Positions 1 through 11,600 of a DNA stretch of 64,000 nt are shown here, piece by piece. Within the stretch, counting starts at the first letter, position 1; each line of letters opens with the position of its first letter. Below the pieces are notes generated by a model. That model ran no database searches. It was not told the DNA's origin and worked only from the letters and a program-made list of their open reading frames with translations. The DNA comes from Strigops habroptila (lineage: Eukaryota > Chordata > Aves > Psittaciformes > Psittacidae). The position numbers and the translations under genes are program-made. The stretch is from the NCBI RefSeq assembly GCF_004027225.2, contig NC_044290.2, forward strand, positions 3,302,906 to 3,366,905. Reading direction: 5' to 3'.

Positions 1-817
1 CCTCGCAGCCATTGGGGGTGCCAGGATCCATGCAGGATCCGCCTCGGCACTAGCTGCAGTGCTTGCTTCTTTTTCCAGTTGCCATAGGAACAGACAAAGT
101 CCTCTAAAGCATCGCGGTGGGGTGCGCGTCTAGGTCATGCTGTGGAGCAGGCAACGATTTTATAGTGATATTAAATTCAGGGAATTGGGGAATTTGGCCA
201 AAGTAGCACGTAGGGAAAGGACTTGAAAAGGCAGAATGGAGATAAATGAAAAAAATAATCTTATGACAAATGGCCATATGTTGTGCTAGACCTAGCTGAA
301 ATCCTTCTCTGGAGTTCAGGTGCAAGGGTCTGGGAACACAAATTGTAAGGAATAGTTTGCCCCTAAAGCATGAAGATAGAAAGGCAAAGCTACCACCTGA
401 AAATGTTTAGGGGCTATTGGATTTCAAATCCCTTCATTATCTTCAGTCCTTGCAATATCTAGTTGTGACTTACTGCTGGCCAAAGTTTTACCATCCCTCC
501 ATTTGCATGACAGGAACTGGAGAGGTACCAAATCATTGAAGAGCTGGCCAGCAGACACAACCCTTTGAGGTATTTGTGAAGCTGCTGGAAATGACTGTAT
601 GGGGGAATGGAGGCAGATGGCTTGGTGGAGTTCTGCAGATCCATGCTGAGGTGGAGACCCTAAGGGTCTCCCAAAACAGTGCAGGGCTGTGGGGTCTGAG
701 AGCTCCCTTGGGATCTTGGGGAGCTTGTGGGTCAGTTGTTGTTGAAAGAAGGTTGATTTCTGGAGCTCTCACCTATGTATCATGCTTGGCTGATAATCTC
801 CTGCATTCATGGTCATC
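1..817. other. Intergenic, no gene seen
   Basis: Moderately AT-rich unique-looking DNA. The short open frames on both strands overlap each other, match no family I know and lack splice-site context. No repeat is recognisable before the CR1 that begins near 818. Confidence 0.5.
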
Positions 818-1034
818 CCTGTGCCAGGGGAGTTTTAGATTGGAGGTAAGGAACAATTCCTTCCCCAAAGGGTGCTCAGGCTGGTGAAGTCACCGTCCCT
901 GGAAGTGTTCACACACTGTTTAGAGGAGGCCTTCAGTGACACGGGTTAATGGTGGCCTTGGCAATGCTGGAGAAAAGTTGGACTTCATGATCTTGAAGGT
1001 CTTTTCCAACCTGGATAATTCTATGATTCTATGG
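818..1034 (+). mobile_element. CR1 LINE 3' fragment
   Basis: The sequence reads into the CR1 ORF2 C-terminal end (peptide RNNSFPKGCSG) and then the 3' untranslated tail, finishing with the paired ATTCTATGATTCTATG octamers at about 1018-1034. It is 5'-truncated, as is usual for target-primed reverse transcription. The wording matches the copies at 32.5 kb and 52.6 kb, so it belongs to the same subfamily, but it has more substitutions and small deletions. Confidence 0.85.
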
Positions 1035-2745
1035 CATGAAGATGCTCCCCTGATCCACCAGCTGAGGACACCAATATGGCAAACTTCATTTACTGCCAGG
1101 CTTGTGTGCTTTGCAGCGGCTTTCTTGTTCATTTTCCCCTTTCTGGTGAAGCCAAACTGTGCTGAAATGCTCTTTGCTAACACAGAGTAACCTGGTGGAG
1201 TCCATCTGTGATAACACCAGCTTTAACACATCGACTTTCTCCAACATGAATTTGGTGGCAGAAAAACAGGCCGGTGGGTGGTGTGGGAGATGGTGGCAGG
1301 TCACTGACTATAGCTGGCGCCTATTGTAGCAGTGTCCTCACATGCAATAATGGGTAGCGGTGTCTGAAAAATGGGTGAAATCAGGTATATGACTCAATGC
1401 AGACCCCCTGTTCACCCCGGTGCTGCTGGCATGGCACAATGAGCTCATTGAAGCCCATACCAATGTTCCCCTCCCCAGACTGTGCTCTCTAATTTTGCTG
1501 AGGTTTGGAATGTGATTTATCTCGTCATGTCCAGTCAGCTTCAAGAAGCTGAATTTCTCATGCTGATTTAATCACCTCATTATGTTGAACAAGTTAGAGT
1601 TATTTTGAGGATGGCTAATAGATGTTAAAACTGGCAGCATGAGGCTCATACTTAGCATTAGTGCTTGGTATTTGGCAAGACAAAGAAAGCCTCGAGCTGG
1701 TGCTTTTTACCGCAGTCAAGACACACCCAGGACCTGGCACATCTGGTGCTGGTTCTTTACAAACACTTCACTTGCCACGATTTGCTTTCGGCTTACACCC
1801 AGTAGGGTTTAACAAAGAGGCAGGGAACTGGATGTGGCATCTGCACGTGTCTGGGGCTGAGCCCTTCTCAAGGTTGAGTGGTGCAAAGGTGCCTCTCACC
1901 CCTCCCAGAGACCAAATCTGCTTGCGTGCTCCAGATGAAGGAAATACACTGTCCTGGTCTTTCCATCATCCCTTCCCCAGCAACGAGCAGGTCCTGGGTC
2001 CATGGCTACATGGTACCTTCTCTTGTGCTGCCTTGAGGCATCTTCTCTCTTTTCGAGGTGGAGGTCTCATTTTGGAGGCATGGTAGGACACCAGTGGTGG
2101 GGAACCAGCAGGCACAGCTCAGTATAGCCCAATCTGACAGCAATGAGCTTTAAACAGGGGCTTCAAACTGGATATGTCCTTGCTTCCTGCCCCATGCCCC
2201 TACAGGGCATGGGGGGGTTCCCATGGGGATGGGTTGCCCTGTCCTTTTGCAGCCAAAAAGCAGGGAAGGGCTGCAGCCTGGTGTGCTCCTCCTGTGCCAG
2301 CCATGCACTGCATATGCTCATCTGGAGTCAACCCGGCTATTGGTAAGTGGATGCTTCTCCCAGGTGGCATTTTTAGCATTTCTCTCTCTGGCAAGGGATG
2401 AGAGGGAGCCCTGGATGACGTGCTCAGGGGAAGCCTCTCTCCAGATTCAGCAATGACCTTTTGGTCTCACTCCAATTGCTCCATCCATGGAACAGGCACC
2501 TCTCGCCTCGGCAGGGGACCGCTTGATGCCAAGACATGAGGTTGGGCAAAATGATAGTAGGGGAGAAGTGAACTCAATTTGCAAAGTAGATGTGAACAGG
2601 GATTCGCTGGGGTGTCACACCTGCTGATGATTGTAGATCGCCCTGTGAAGCCTTCCGCCTCCTCCAAGCGGGTGCTGCTAGCTACTCCCAACCAAACATA
2701 GGGTGTTTCATACTGCTCAAACCCAAGCCGTTTCCTTGCAGTAGG
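1035..2745. other. Intergenic, no gene seen
   Basis: Unique-looking DNA between two CR1 copies. The open frame at 1661-2086 (141 codons) resembles nothing I recognise and has no promoter or splice context. I regard it as chance. Confidence 0.5.
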
Positions 2746-4900
2746 AATCATAGAATCATTGAATAATTAGGGTTGGAAAGGACCTTAAGATCATGTAGTT
2801 CCAACCCCCCTGCCATGGGCAGGGACATCACACACTAAACCATGTCACCCAAGACTCCATCCAACCTGGCCTTGAACACTGCCAGGAATGGAGCATTCAC
2901 AACATCCTAGAACAACCTGTCCCAGTGCCTCACCACCCTCACAGTAACGAACTTCTTCTTTACATCTAATCTAAACTTCCCCTGTTTATGTTTAAACCCA
3001 TTCCCCCTTGTCCTGTTGCTACAGACCCTGATGAAGGTCCCTCTCCAGCATCCTTGTAGGCCCCCTTCAGACTCTGGAAGCTGCTCTGAGGTCTTCACGC
3101 AGCTTTTCTTCTCCAGAGGAAAAGTCCCAACTTTCTCAGCCTGTCTTCATACAGGAGGTGCTCCAGCCCCATTCATCCTCAAGGCCTCCTCTTGACTTGC
3201 TCCAACAGCTCCATGTCCTTCTTATGTTAAGGACACTAGAACTGCACAGAGTGCTGCAAGTGGGGTCTCATGAGAGCGGAGGGTCAGGATCACCTCCTTC
3301 GACCTGCTGGTTACGCTTCTTTTGATGCAGCCCAGGATACGGTTGGCTTTCTAGGCTGCGAGTACACACTGAAGCCAGCTCATGTTCAGTTTCTCATCAA
3401 GCAAAACCCCCAAGTCCTTCTCCGCAGGGCTGCTCTGAATCACTGTCATTGAAAACCTCAGCCTTCTCCAAATCACGTTATCCCTAATCTGTCTTTTGTT
3501 TGCTACATACCTATAGAAGCCCTTCCTGTTATCTTTCACACCCCTTGCCAGATTTAGTTCTAACTGGCTTTAACTTTCCTGACCTGGTCCCTAGCTTCCC
3601 GGAAAACATCCCTGTATTCTCGCCAGGCCGCCTGTCCTCGCTTCCACCTTTTATAAGCTTCTTTTTTCCCTCTAAGTTTTCTCAGCAGCTCCTTATCCAT
3701 CCATGGAGGCTTCCTGGCCGCCTTGCCCCATTTTCTTCTTATTGAGACGCAGTACTCCTAAGCTTGGAACAGTTGATCATTGAATAGCAACCAGCAGTCT
3801 TGGGCCCCCTGCATTCTAGGGCTTTATCATATGAAACCTTACTAAGCAGGCTCCTGGAGAGGCTCTCTGAAGTCTGCTCTCTTGAAGTCCAGGGCAGTGA
3901 CCTTGCTGTGTGCCCTTCCCACTGCTCTGAGAATCTCGAACTCGACCACCTCATGATCGCTACAGCCAAGGCTGCCCTGGAGTGTCACATTCCCAACCTG
4001 CCCTTCCCTGTTGATGAGCACGAGGTCAAGCATGACACCTCTCCCTGTCTGCTCCTCTATTACTTGCAAGAGGAAGTTGTCTTCCACACAATTGAGGAAC
4101 CTCCTGGATTGCTTGTGCTGGGCTGTACTGCCTGTCCAACAGACATCAGGATGGTTGAAGACCCCCATGTGAACAGGGCTGCTCCCCAGGGCTCTGTAGT
4201 TCTTCTTTTCTCCAGGCTACTGCTCTCTATGTCACTAGCACCTACCTGGACCACCAGAAGTGGGTAATAGTCAGCGAGACTTTCTAGACCAGACAGCCTC
4301 TCAGCAACATCCCTGATCTGAGCCCCTGGTATGCAACACCCCTCCCTCAAGATTGGGTCAGCCTGACAGGTGGATGCCTCTTTGCATTTCAAAGTAGAGT
4401 CACCTACTACTATGATCTACAACTTTTTTCTTGAGGCACTATTAGCAATCCTTTTTACTGGTGCATCAGCTGGCGTTTCATTTGCTGTGTTGGGTGTTTC
4501 CTCATTAGCCCCCTGCAGTTCTGTGTGGGGAATTTGGAGGAAGCCCCTTGCTTTCATGTGTCGTCTTCCTCCTTTTTTTATTTTTTGTTACTATCTCCCA
4601 GCTTCCCAGATTAATGTCCTCCTTCTTTTCTGTAGGAGATATGATGGATGCTTGTGGCCCCAGCACGGTTCGGGCCTGGAACAAGCAGTCCAGCTCCCTT
4701 TCAGCTTCCCTGATGTCTTTTAGCCAACTGACACTCTCCTCAACTCAGCCCCCTGCTGCAGGAGGACCTCCACCAGGATCCACCGAGTGCACCCTGTCCA
4801 TTGTGCACACTTGCCTCAAGAGACCAGTTGAATAGGGAACATTTGCTCTATTCCAGGGTTTTCTCTATTTCGGAAAGCTTCTCCAGCTGCAGTCCCTTCC
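2746..4900 (-). mobile_element. CR1 LINE with two internal deletions
   Basis: Read on the minus strand from about 4900 to 2746, this is one CR1 element with 5' and middle sections missing. It starts in ORF1 (coiled-coil/linker remnants, then the first part of the esterase-like domain with LLVVQVGASDI near 4240-4300). It then passes directly into the middle of the ORF2 endonuclease (GVFNHPDVCW near 4135-4165, GNVTLQGSLGCSDHEVVEFEI near 3935-4000). After the linker segment [10 protein letters not shown] (near 3505-3540) it jumps to the ORF2 C-terminal end ([17 protein letters not shown] near 3365-3420, RTRGNGFKHKQGKFRLD near 2960-3015) and the 3' tail at 2746-2840. The second half of ORF1, the N-terminal endonuclease and the whole reverse-transcriptase core are absent. 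Stops and frameshifts show that it is dead. The 5' limit is approximate. Confidence 0.9.
3842..4168 (-). pseudogene. CR1 ORF2 endonuclease fragment
   Basis: This 108-codon open stretch carries the C-terminal half of an APE-type endonuclease of a CR1 LINE. Visible hallmarks are the FNHPD box near the start, the SRRFLNCVEDNFLLQVIEE segment, the MLDLVL(I/T)N box and the SDHE catalytic motif (GCSDHEVVEFEI). The N-terminal catalytic residues of the domain are missing because ORF1-derived sequence lies directly upstream. It is a fossil without activity, part of the larger element at 2746-4900. Confidence 0.85.
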
Positions 4901-7900
4901 CTCCCCACCATCCCCAGAGGCTCCTCGCTGAGCAATGGAAGAGAAAACAACAGATTATTGCTACATTTTGCTCAGCCTGTCTCCTTCGTATGAAAGAAAG
5001 ATGGTCTGGTTTGCTTGGAAGCGGAGGTGCACTTTGGAAGCGAAGCAGAATGAGAGATGTGAGGAAGGAATCGGAGTTTTTTCCTGAGTGTCTTCCCAGG
5101 AACCTGCATTGCCATATCCCCGCATGTCTACTGGCTATCCCAGGCTCTCTTAAAATCCAAAAACATCTCATCAGACATCTCACCATCCCTTCAAAAATAT
5201 GCCTCCTCAAAAGCAGTGTGAAGGATGTCAGGAGCCCAGCATGGAGGGATGTGAAGCCCTTGCTGTTTGCTCTCCAATGGGGGGGAACCTGCGGTTGGTG
5301 GCATGGCCATGTTGGGGGGGTTCTGGTGTGGGTGCTGTCATAGAGCTGTACGAACACAGCTCAACCTGGGGCTCTCTACAGCACCCTTGCAGTGATGGCA
5401 GCAGCAAGGTGGTTCCTGTCCTACATCAAGGTGGGATGGGTTAGCAGATGAGATGTTCCCATGGGGCTGGCGTGCATCTGCTGCCTTTTCTCACCCCATC
5501 TAGCTTGTAGGACACATACTTTTGAAGATCCATATTAAGGCTTTCCCATAAAACCTGCATATCCTACCCATATAAAACTTGGGAAGGGATGGATTTGGTG
5601 GCTGCTGGGTGCCAGGACCCCATCTACATACTCCATGGCTCTGGGCTACCTATAATTTCCGAAACATCATGGGTTGTGCATCAAAATGGAGCATCAACCA
5701 CTTCTTTTCAAATCCTCCTGACTCCCAACATCCAGGTTTTCTTTCCTTGACCCATGCAGTCAGGAAAACTGTGGAATAAGCATCTTTCCAAGCATGCGGC
5801 ATTTGACAGAGAAAGGGCTGTGAGGGATTTAATGGCACTGGGCAGCTCTTGGCATTGGTAATCTAGGGTTTTAATCCATGAGACCTTGGCTGCAGCCCAA
5901 GAGCTGCAGCGGGGCAAGAACCAGCAGATCTTCTGCCATTATCCCATCATGTCTCATGCATCCCACTGCATCCCCCTGCACGACAGGGTGGATAGAGCTT
6001 TAAAACAGAAGACTTTGGAGGCGATTGATTTCAGCAAGAAAGTTATTTTCAATGATCAGCTTTAATCTTGTTCCTCATTTGTATGTTTTACTTATTTTCT
6101 TAACTCGATTATTCTTGGTTGGTAGCCACTAATCTGGAGGTTTACTTCTACAACTCCTTTTTTTGCTATATAGAAGAAGACAGTATGTATGTGAGTTTAC
6201 TTATGGAATTATGTATCTTAATGTACATTTATGGCAATGCTTTGTGTTTGCATTTTATTACGTTATAAGATAGGGAATGATGAATTTCCTGTTTATCAGA
6301 TTATTGTTAATTTTGGACTCAAAACCTGTGCTATGATCTATTCAGATGGAAATTGGTTTTCAATTTCAGATATCCCAAAACCAGCATCAAAACTGTTTTT
6401 TTTAGTTAAATAAAACCATTTTAAATGTGTTAGCTACAGATTAAAAACTAAGCTTATCTGAGCATGCATTTAAAACTGATTTGCTAAACAAGTAAAGTAC
6501 TATCCTTGATGATGGAGCAGAGCTCTTTGTTCCTGATTTTCATATTCCTTATAGGTTAAAAATTACTATATTAGGTTTTATTCACAGGCATGAAAAGGCA
6601 AATGAGCTTTTCCATTTTCTCTCATCTCAAACCCCTCTGTTTTGCTGTGACTAAATTAGTTGGAAATGGCTACGCAGAGAGGTTTTTATTTTGCCTGCGG
6701 TGCTGGTAGGTACCAGATCCAGCCCTTCAGCCTTCTAATGCTTCAGTAGTTTTAGAACTTCTTTATAGAGCTGAGAACAACTATGTGCTGCTTAACATTT
6801 TTGTACAAGCTACTTACATTACATGACAGTAGGTCTCAAAAATGTACTCCTTTATTTTTAATAGAAAAGTGTGCTCAGGGTAAAGTAAAACCAGTGTGAA
6901 ACTAGTAACACTCCAACTATAAAGACTGAAGCTCGACAGAGCAGACAGGGAGCACTTTAGCCCTTAATTTTTTCCAGAAAAAGAATTTACTATTACCGTT
7001 TGCCTTGCTGCAGCACCAAGTCCAGTCCATACCTTCTCTTTCTCCTTCCTAGGAAAAGGAATCTTTCCCTATTTGCAGGTAGGAGCAGGCAGTAATTGGC
7101 CACCACTGTCTGGCTGGTGTTTTCATTTTGACAATAATACACAAAATACATGACCCCATGTTTTATCAACCATTTTCTGCACATCAGCTGCAACCGGGGA
7201 TATAGTACCTGATGGAAAAGAATCCTGCAGGTTACCCATAAAGAGGGACAGTGCCACTTTAATGAAAATATCAGATTATTAGCACCGTGTTAATAAAAAT
7301 GTCCTCTGGTGGGAGAGCTATCATCTTTTTGGAGAGGCTGGAGCAGTTTTCAGTGCACGTCCTTTAGCTTACTCCTAAAAGCGAGCTAGAAGGGAGCTCC
7401 TGGTGCCATGGCTCCATTGGGCACCTCGGATGCAGGGACCACAAGTCCTGGAATCACAGAGAAGAAGCCTCAGTCCCCATTTCAGCCTGGGGAAATCTTG
7501 GGAGTTCCTCATGTGTTTGGCAGCAGATGTACAACCTGCCTTCATCCACGTGCATTTCTCACACTGCAAAAATATAATTAAAAAGGAAGGCAAAAGAAAG
7601 AAAACAGCCAAAAAAGGCATTTTCATGCTTTCTATTCTCCAGCAACTGGTAGCAGTTTAATGTGTACATATCACTAAATCTAATGTGTACATATCACTAA
7701 ATTTATGACCTCCAGTCCTACTGGCAAAATTTTTTGTCAATCCTTTTTCCAGTTGCTCTTTGTTTTGTCATTTCTCAGTGGACAATTACAGTTCAAAACC
7801 AAGAGTGGCTTTGAAGATCTCAAGCGGAGTATGAGGGCTTCATTAGTACACTATCGGAGCTCACTTGAACTCCACCTGCCCGAGGCCTGAAACATAAAAA

Positions 7901-8282
7901 TCTGGCTTTGCAAAGCAATGAGTATTTGATTTTTTTTTAAATACTCCCAGCATTAGCCTCGTCTCCTGGTTATATTTCAACATCAGCACTTTGGGAGGCT
8001 GAAATATCTCCTGCAGATTTCTTCCATTACTTGCTCATTCAGAAAAACCCCAGCACCACAAAGAATAATCCTGTATTTTTAACAGAGGAGGCAAAGGGAG
8101 AGACAAACCTCACCCTGGTCTGGTTAGTCCCAGGACAGGGTGCTTTTCCTGCACCTGATAGAGGGAACCAAGTCAAAGGAAGTTTAGAAAGAGATTTGAT
8201 AAAAACAAGCAGCTCTCCAGCCAGGAGTGGCCAGGGTCAGGTACACAATGCCTTTGTGAGTGTATTGGGAAACTTTCCAAGT
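4901..8282. other. Intergenic; AT-rich core at 6.0-6.9 kb
   Basis: No gene supported. The part at about 6040-6900 is clearly AT-richer than its surroundings and free of recognisable repeats. It could hold conserved non-coding elements, but sequence alone cannot show this. A 23-bp direct duplication lies at 7658-7703. Confidence 0.45.
7658..7703. repeat. 23-bp tandem duplication
   Basis: The unit TAATGTGTACATATCACTAA plus three bases occurs at 7658-7680 and again immediately at 7681-7703. The copies differ only at the last base. Near identity suggests a recent duplication or slippage event. Confidence 0.9.
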
Positions 8283-8620
8283 CCATTCTGCTGAATGCCA
8301 TCCCTCTGGATCCCACCCCAGTGACCTCATCCTGCTTGCATCCCATCCTTCTGCACCCCATCCCACTGCCCCTATCCCACCGCATCTCACCCTGCTGATC
8401 CCATCCTGCTGTATCGCAACCCTGTATATCCCATTCTGCTGATCCCAGCACACTGTATCCCATTCCACTGTCTCCCATCCTGCTGGCCACTATCCCACTG
8501 CATCCCATCCTGCTGGATCCTACTACACTACATCCCATCCTGTTGATTCAATCCTGCTGCACTGCATCACACTGTATGCCAACCTGCTGATCCCATCTCA
8601 CTGATCCCATTCAACTGCAC
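8283..8620. repeat. Degenerate pentamer-based minisatellite
   Basis: About 340 bases are built from variants of CATCCCATCCTGCTG, made of ATCCC, CTGCTG and CACTG words in shifting order. The unit is about 10-15 bases and irregular. Both strands are open for long stretches (for example the 121-codon frame at 8173-8538 on the minus strand, rich in MGCS/GWD repeats). This follows from the low-complexity composition and is not evidence of a protein. Confidence 0.85.
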
Positions 8621-11600
8621 CATGAAGAGTTTTAGCTCTGAGTTTTCTGCCTGTTGCTGCTCTATTTTTAATAAAAAAGAAATGTGCTTTTGTGGAGTAA
8701 ATCTCTGGCAGTGGTTGCACAGGTTTGTAGGCTGGTGCTCAGTGATGATTCCAGGTATGTCAGCTTCCCTCAGCCCTGAGAGAAGTAGCAGTTCTGCCTG
8801 TGCTTGGACAGATGTGGAGCACAAGGGCTGGCTCAGCCTAAAAGCAACATTTCGGTGCTTTTCCTTTGGTTTTAGAGCACCAATTGCTCACAACAGCACC
8901 TCACTCCAGCCCATGCCACAACCACATCAGACAGCTCTTGGCCAGTCTTCTATTATTTCCAACACACTCCTGTCACAAGGTGCACAGCTGGAGCCCCAGA
9001 GACCCTCCTTGCTGGGCAGGGAGAGGAGATTGACGGGGCTGGATGGAAAAGGAGAAAGGAAAAGGGAGCTGCTTAAAGAGCTGCTATTAAGGCATTCTTT
9101 TAGAACAGAAAAAGCTTCCTCTAGTCAACATGACGATGCCTAAGAGGCTGCGTCTGGTAGGAAGGTGAGCAGCCTTGGAATTACGGCACAGTAATTGCTA
9201 GGTACTTAAAGTCCAGGTCTAGAAGATCTCTGAGTAATAATTCATTGGAAAGATATTGAGCTCTCATCTCAAAGAGGAAATATGGTCTCTAAACAGGGAG
9301 CTAATGACATGTAATTTATCTCATGGCAAATCACCCACGTTCATTACCGTCTGCAGAACAGCTAGAGAGAGAAATACAAAATTAGCTGAAGGAGAGAGGG
9401 AAGGAGGGAAGGACACGTTTCCTTTCCGTGTTTCTCCAAAGGTGGATCCTGAAATCCCTGTAGCAGCAATTTGCACCCAAGGCTGCTGCCAGCACAACCC
9501 AGCCAGGAAAAAACCTTCTATGTGCATCTTCCTCCCTGGAGACAAAAAAAAAAATTGCCATTATTATTTTCACACTATTCAGAGTTCATTTTGAGAAAAT
9601 CCTTCACAGTCATCAAGGAAAAAACAGGACTAGTGGAAGTTTTATTGGTTTTGCTCATCTCTTTCAAAGTCATGGCTCCAGGGGTGAACAAAGACCAGAG
9701 ACTCCTTTATTCCTTTCCAGCTCCTGAGTGTCACCTTACCGCTGCTTTAGAACTTCCTTCCTCCCCAGTTCTTTTATTCTCTTCCAGGTATTTCTCGTAG
9801 AAGAAATAGCTTTCTGTCTGCCCCAGGGTTTTTTCCAAAGGAATGGGTAATGTTTTCCAAATAAAGAGTTAAGGTGGGTGCCCAGTGGACGGACCAGGAG
9901 ATGCTGCGTGAGCCTAGGCAAGGAACCCCCAAGAAAACAACCACAAGCTTTCTTATCCATCATCCTTGATAAGACTAAATCTCATTTCCCAGCTGTGTTT
10001 CATAGTTCATAGGAACTGTGGTTTTCCTTTGCAGTTCACAGTTGTGGCAAGGCGTCTGAAGCAGATGGGGAGGAGGGGGAACCTGCAGGATTACTCAAAG
10101 CCACCAGTGATGGGGACAGGGGAACTGACAGACCATGGACACCTCTCCTCCTGCCTCGGGGGGATGCTTTTTATTGAACTGTAGCTAAACTCACTGCCTG
10201 AATCCGAAACATTCTCAGCAGCTGCTGTTGAAACACCCAAAGGACTGACCCCTGCTCAACACCTATGAATGATCCATCCCCAGCACAGCAGCCCATGAGG
10301 ATTGCTGAGAGTTTGCAGGTTGCACATGCCAAAAGAAATAAAACCTGCCGGTTATAGTTTGCATTTCTTTGTGAAGCAAACTTAATGCCTTCATAGAAAG
10401 AGGCTTCTTCATCAATTATTTACCCTTCATCTTGGAGTTATGGAAAAAGCAGCAATACTTCTTTATGCCTAATTTGCCTTTTCTAGGAAATCAGAGGTAT
10501 TGGGGTTTTTTTGATTGAGGCTGCTGTTGATTTTCCCTCCTGTTTTCTGATGGCCAACAGGATGGCCAACAGGCCAACCTTGAAATAACCTCGATTTTCA
10601 TGTGGAGGAAGGGATCACTTTGCTTCAAAAAGGACCGTTTCCTCTCAACATGACTATGAGAACAATATAGAAATGGTGTGAAATCTTGTTTTCAGTTCGT
10701 CGTAGACTAATCACAAACAAGTCACCATTTCGTGCTTGCCACAGCTTAGGAAGCTGTCATTTTTATGTCATTAGAATCCTGACGCAGTCTGAGCTGTAAC
10801 CAGGACAAATCCCTGGTGGGACTCTCCTCCAGTAGCCTCAGCCTTGGGCTTCTCTATAACCTCCTAATTCATCTAATTGTGTGCCTGGAAAAGAATCATC
10901 AGCACAATGCAGGGAGGGGAGACACTCTTCCTTTGCTTGGCCACCATTTTTGGCAGGAGGCTCAGCAGCATTGCTGCTATTTCCTTCTTTTCATCACCTT
11001 TTTGCAGATTCCTACATATCTGCCACCTCCTTCCCCCGGAACTTTCGTGATTTAGTGATGGACAGATGTCATTGGGTCCAGAGATGGTAATGAATAGATC
11101 AGGTTAAATCTGGGGGCAGTTTCAAAAGTCTTTTTCTTGGAGACCTTCCTAACATTGCTGGTTGCTGCAAAATCCTGCCTGACGAACCAACTGTGGCCGT
11201 GAACATCCACAGGTCACCAGCCAAGTTTCCTCAAAGGCTTCACCAACCCACAGCAGATACCTCCAAGTTTCATCCCAACCTCAAGATTTCCTGACATAGT
11301 TTTTAACCATTTAGGAATAGCCATGGCTGGCACTTAAGGGACATCAGCAAGGGGTGATGCTCCAGCTTTGTGCAGGGCAATAGGGCAGCCCAGAGGTTTG
11401 GGAGCCACAGGGAAAGGAGGAGGGATGCTGGCACCCATGGTGGCTCCTCCTCTCTGCCTTGGTGAGGAGATGGACTTGATTGATGACGGGAGAAGTGATG
11501 TGCAGAGTATATTCCAAGCCAGGAATATCAACGCTAAATCACTCATAACCGGGATGACGATATTAAGAGAAGCCTCTGGGGAAATCTCTGCTCCTGAATA

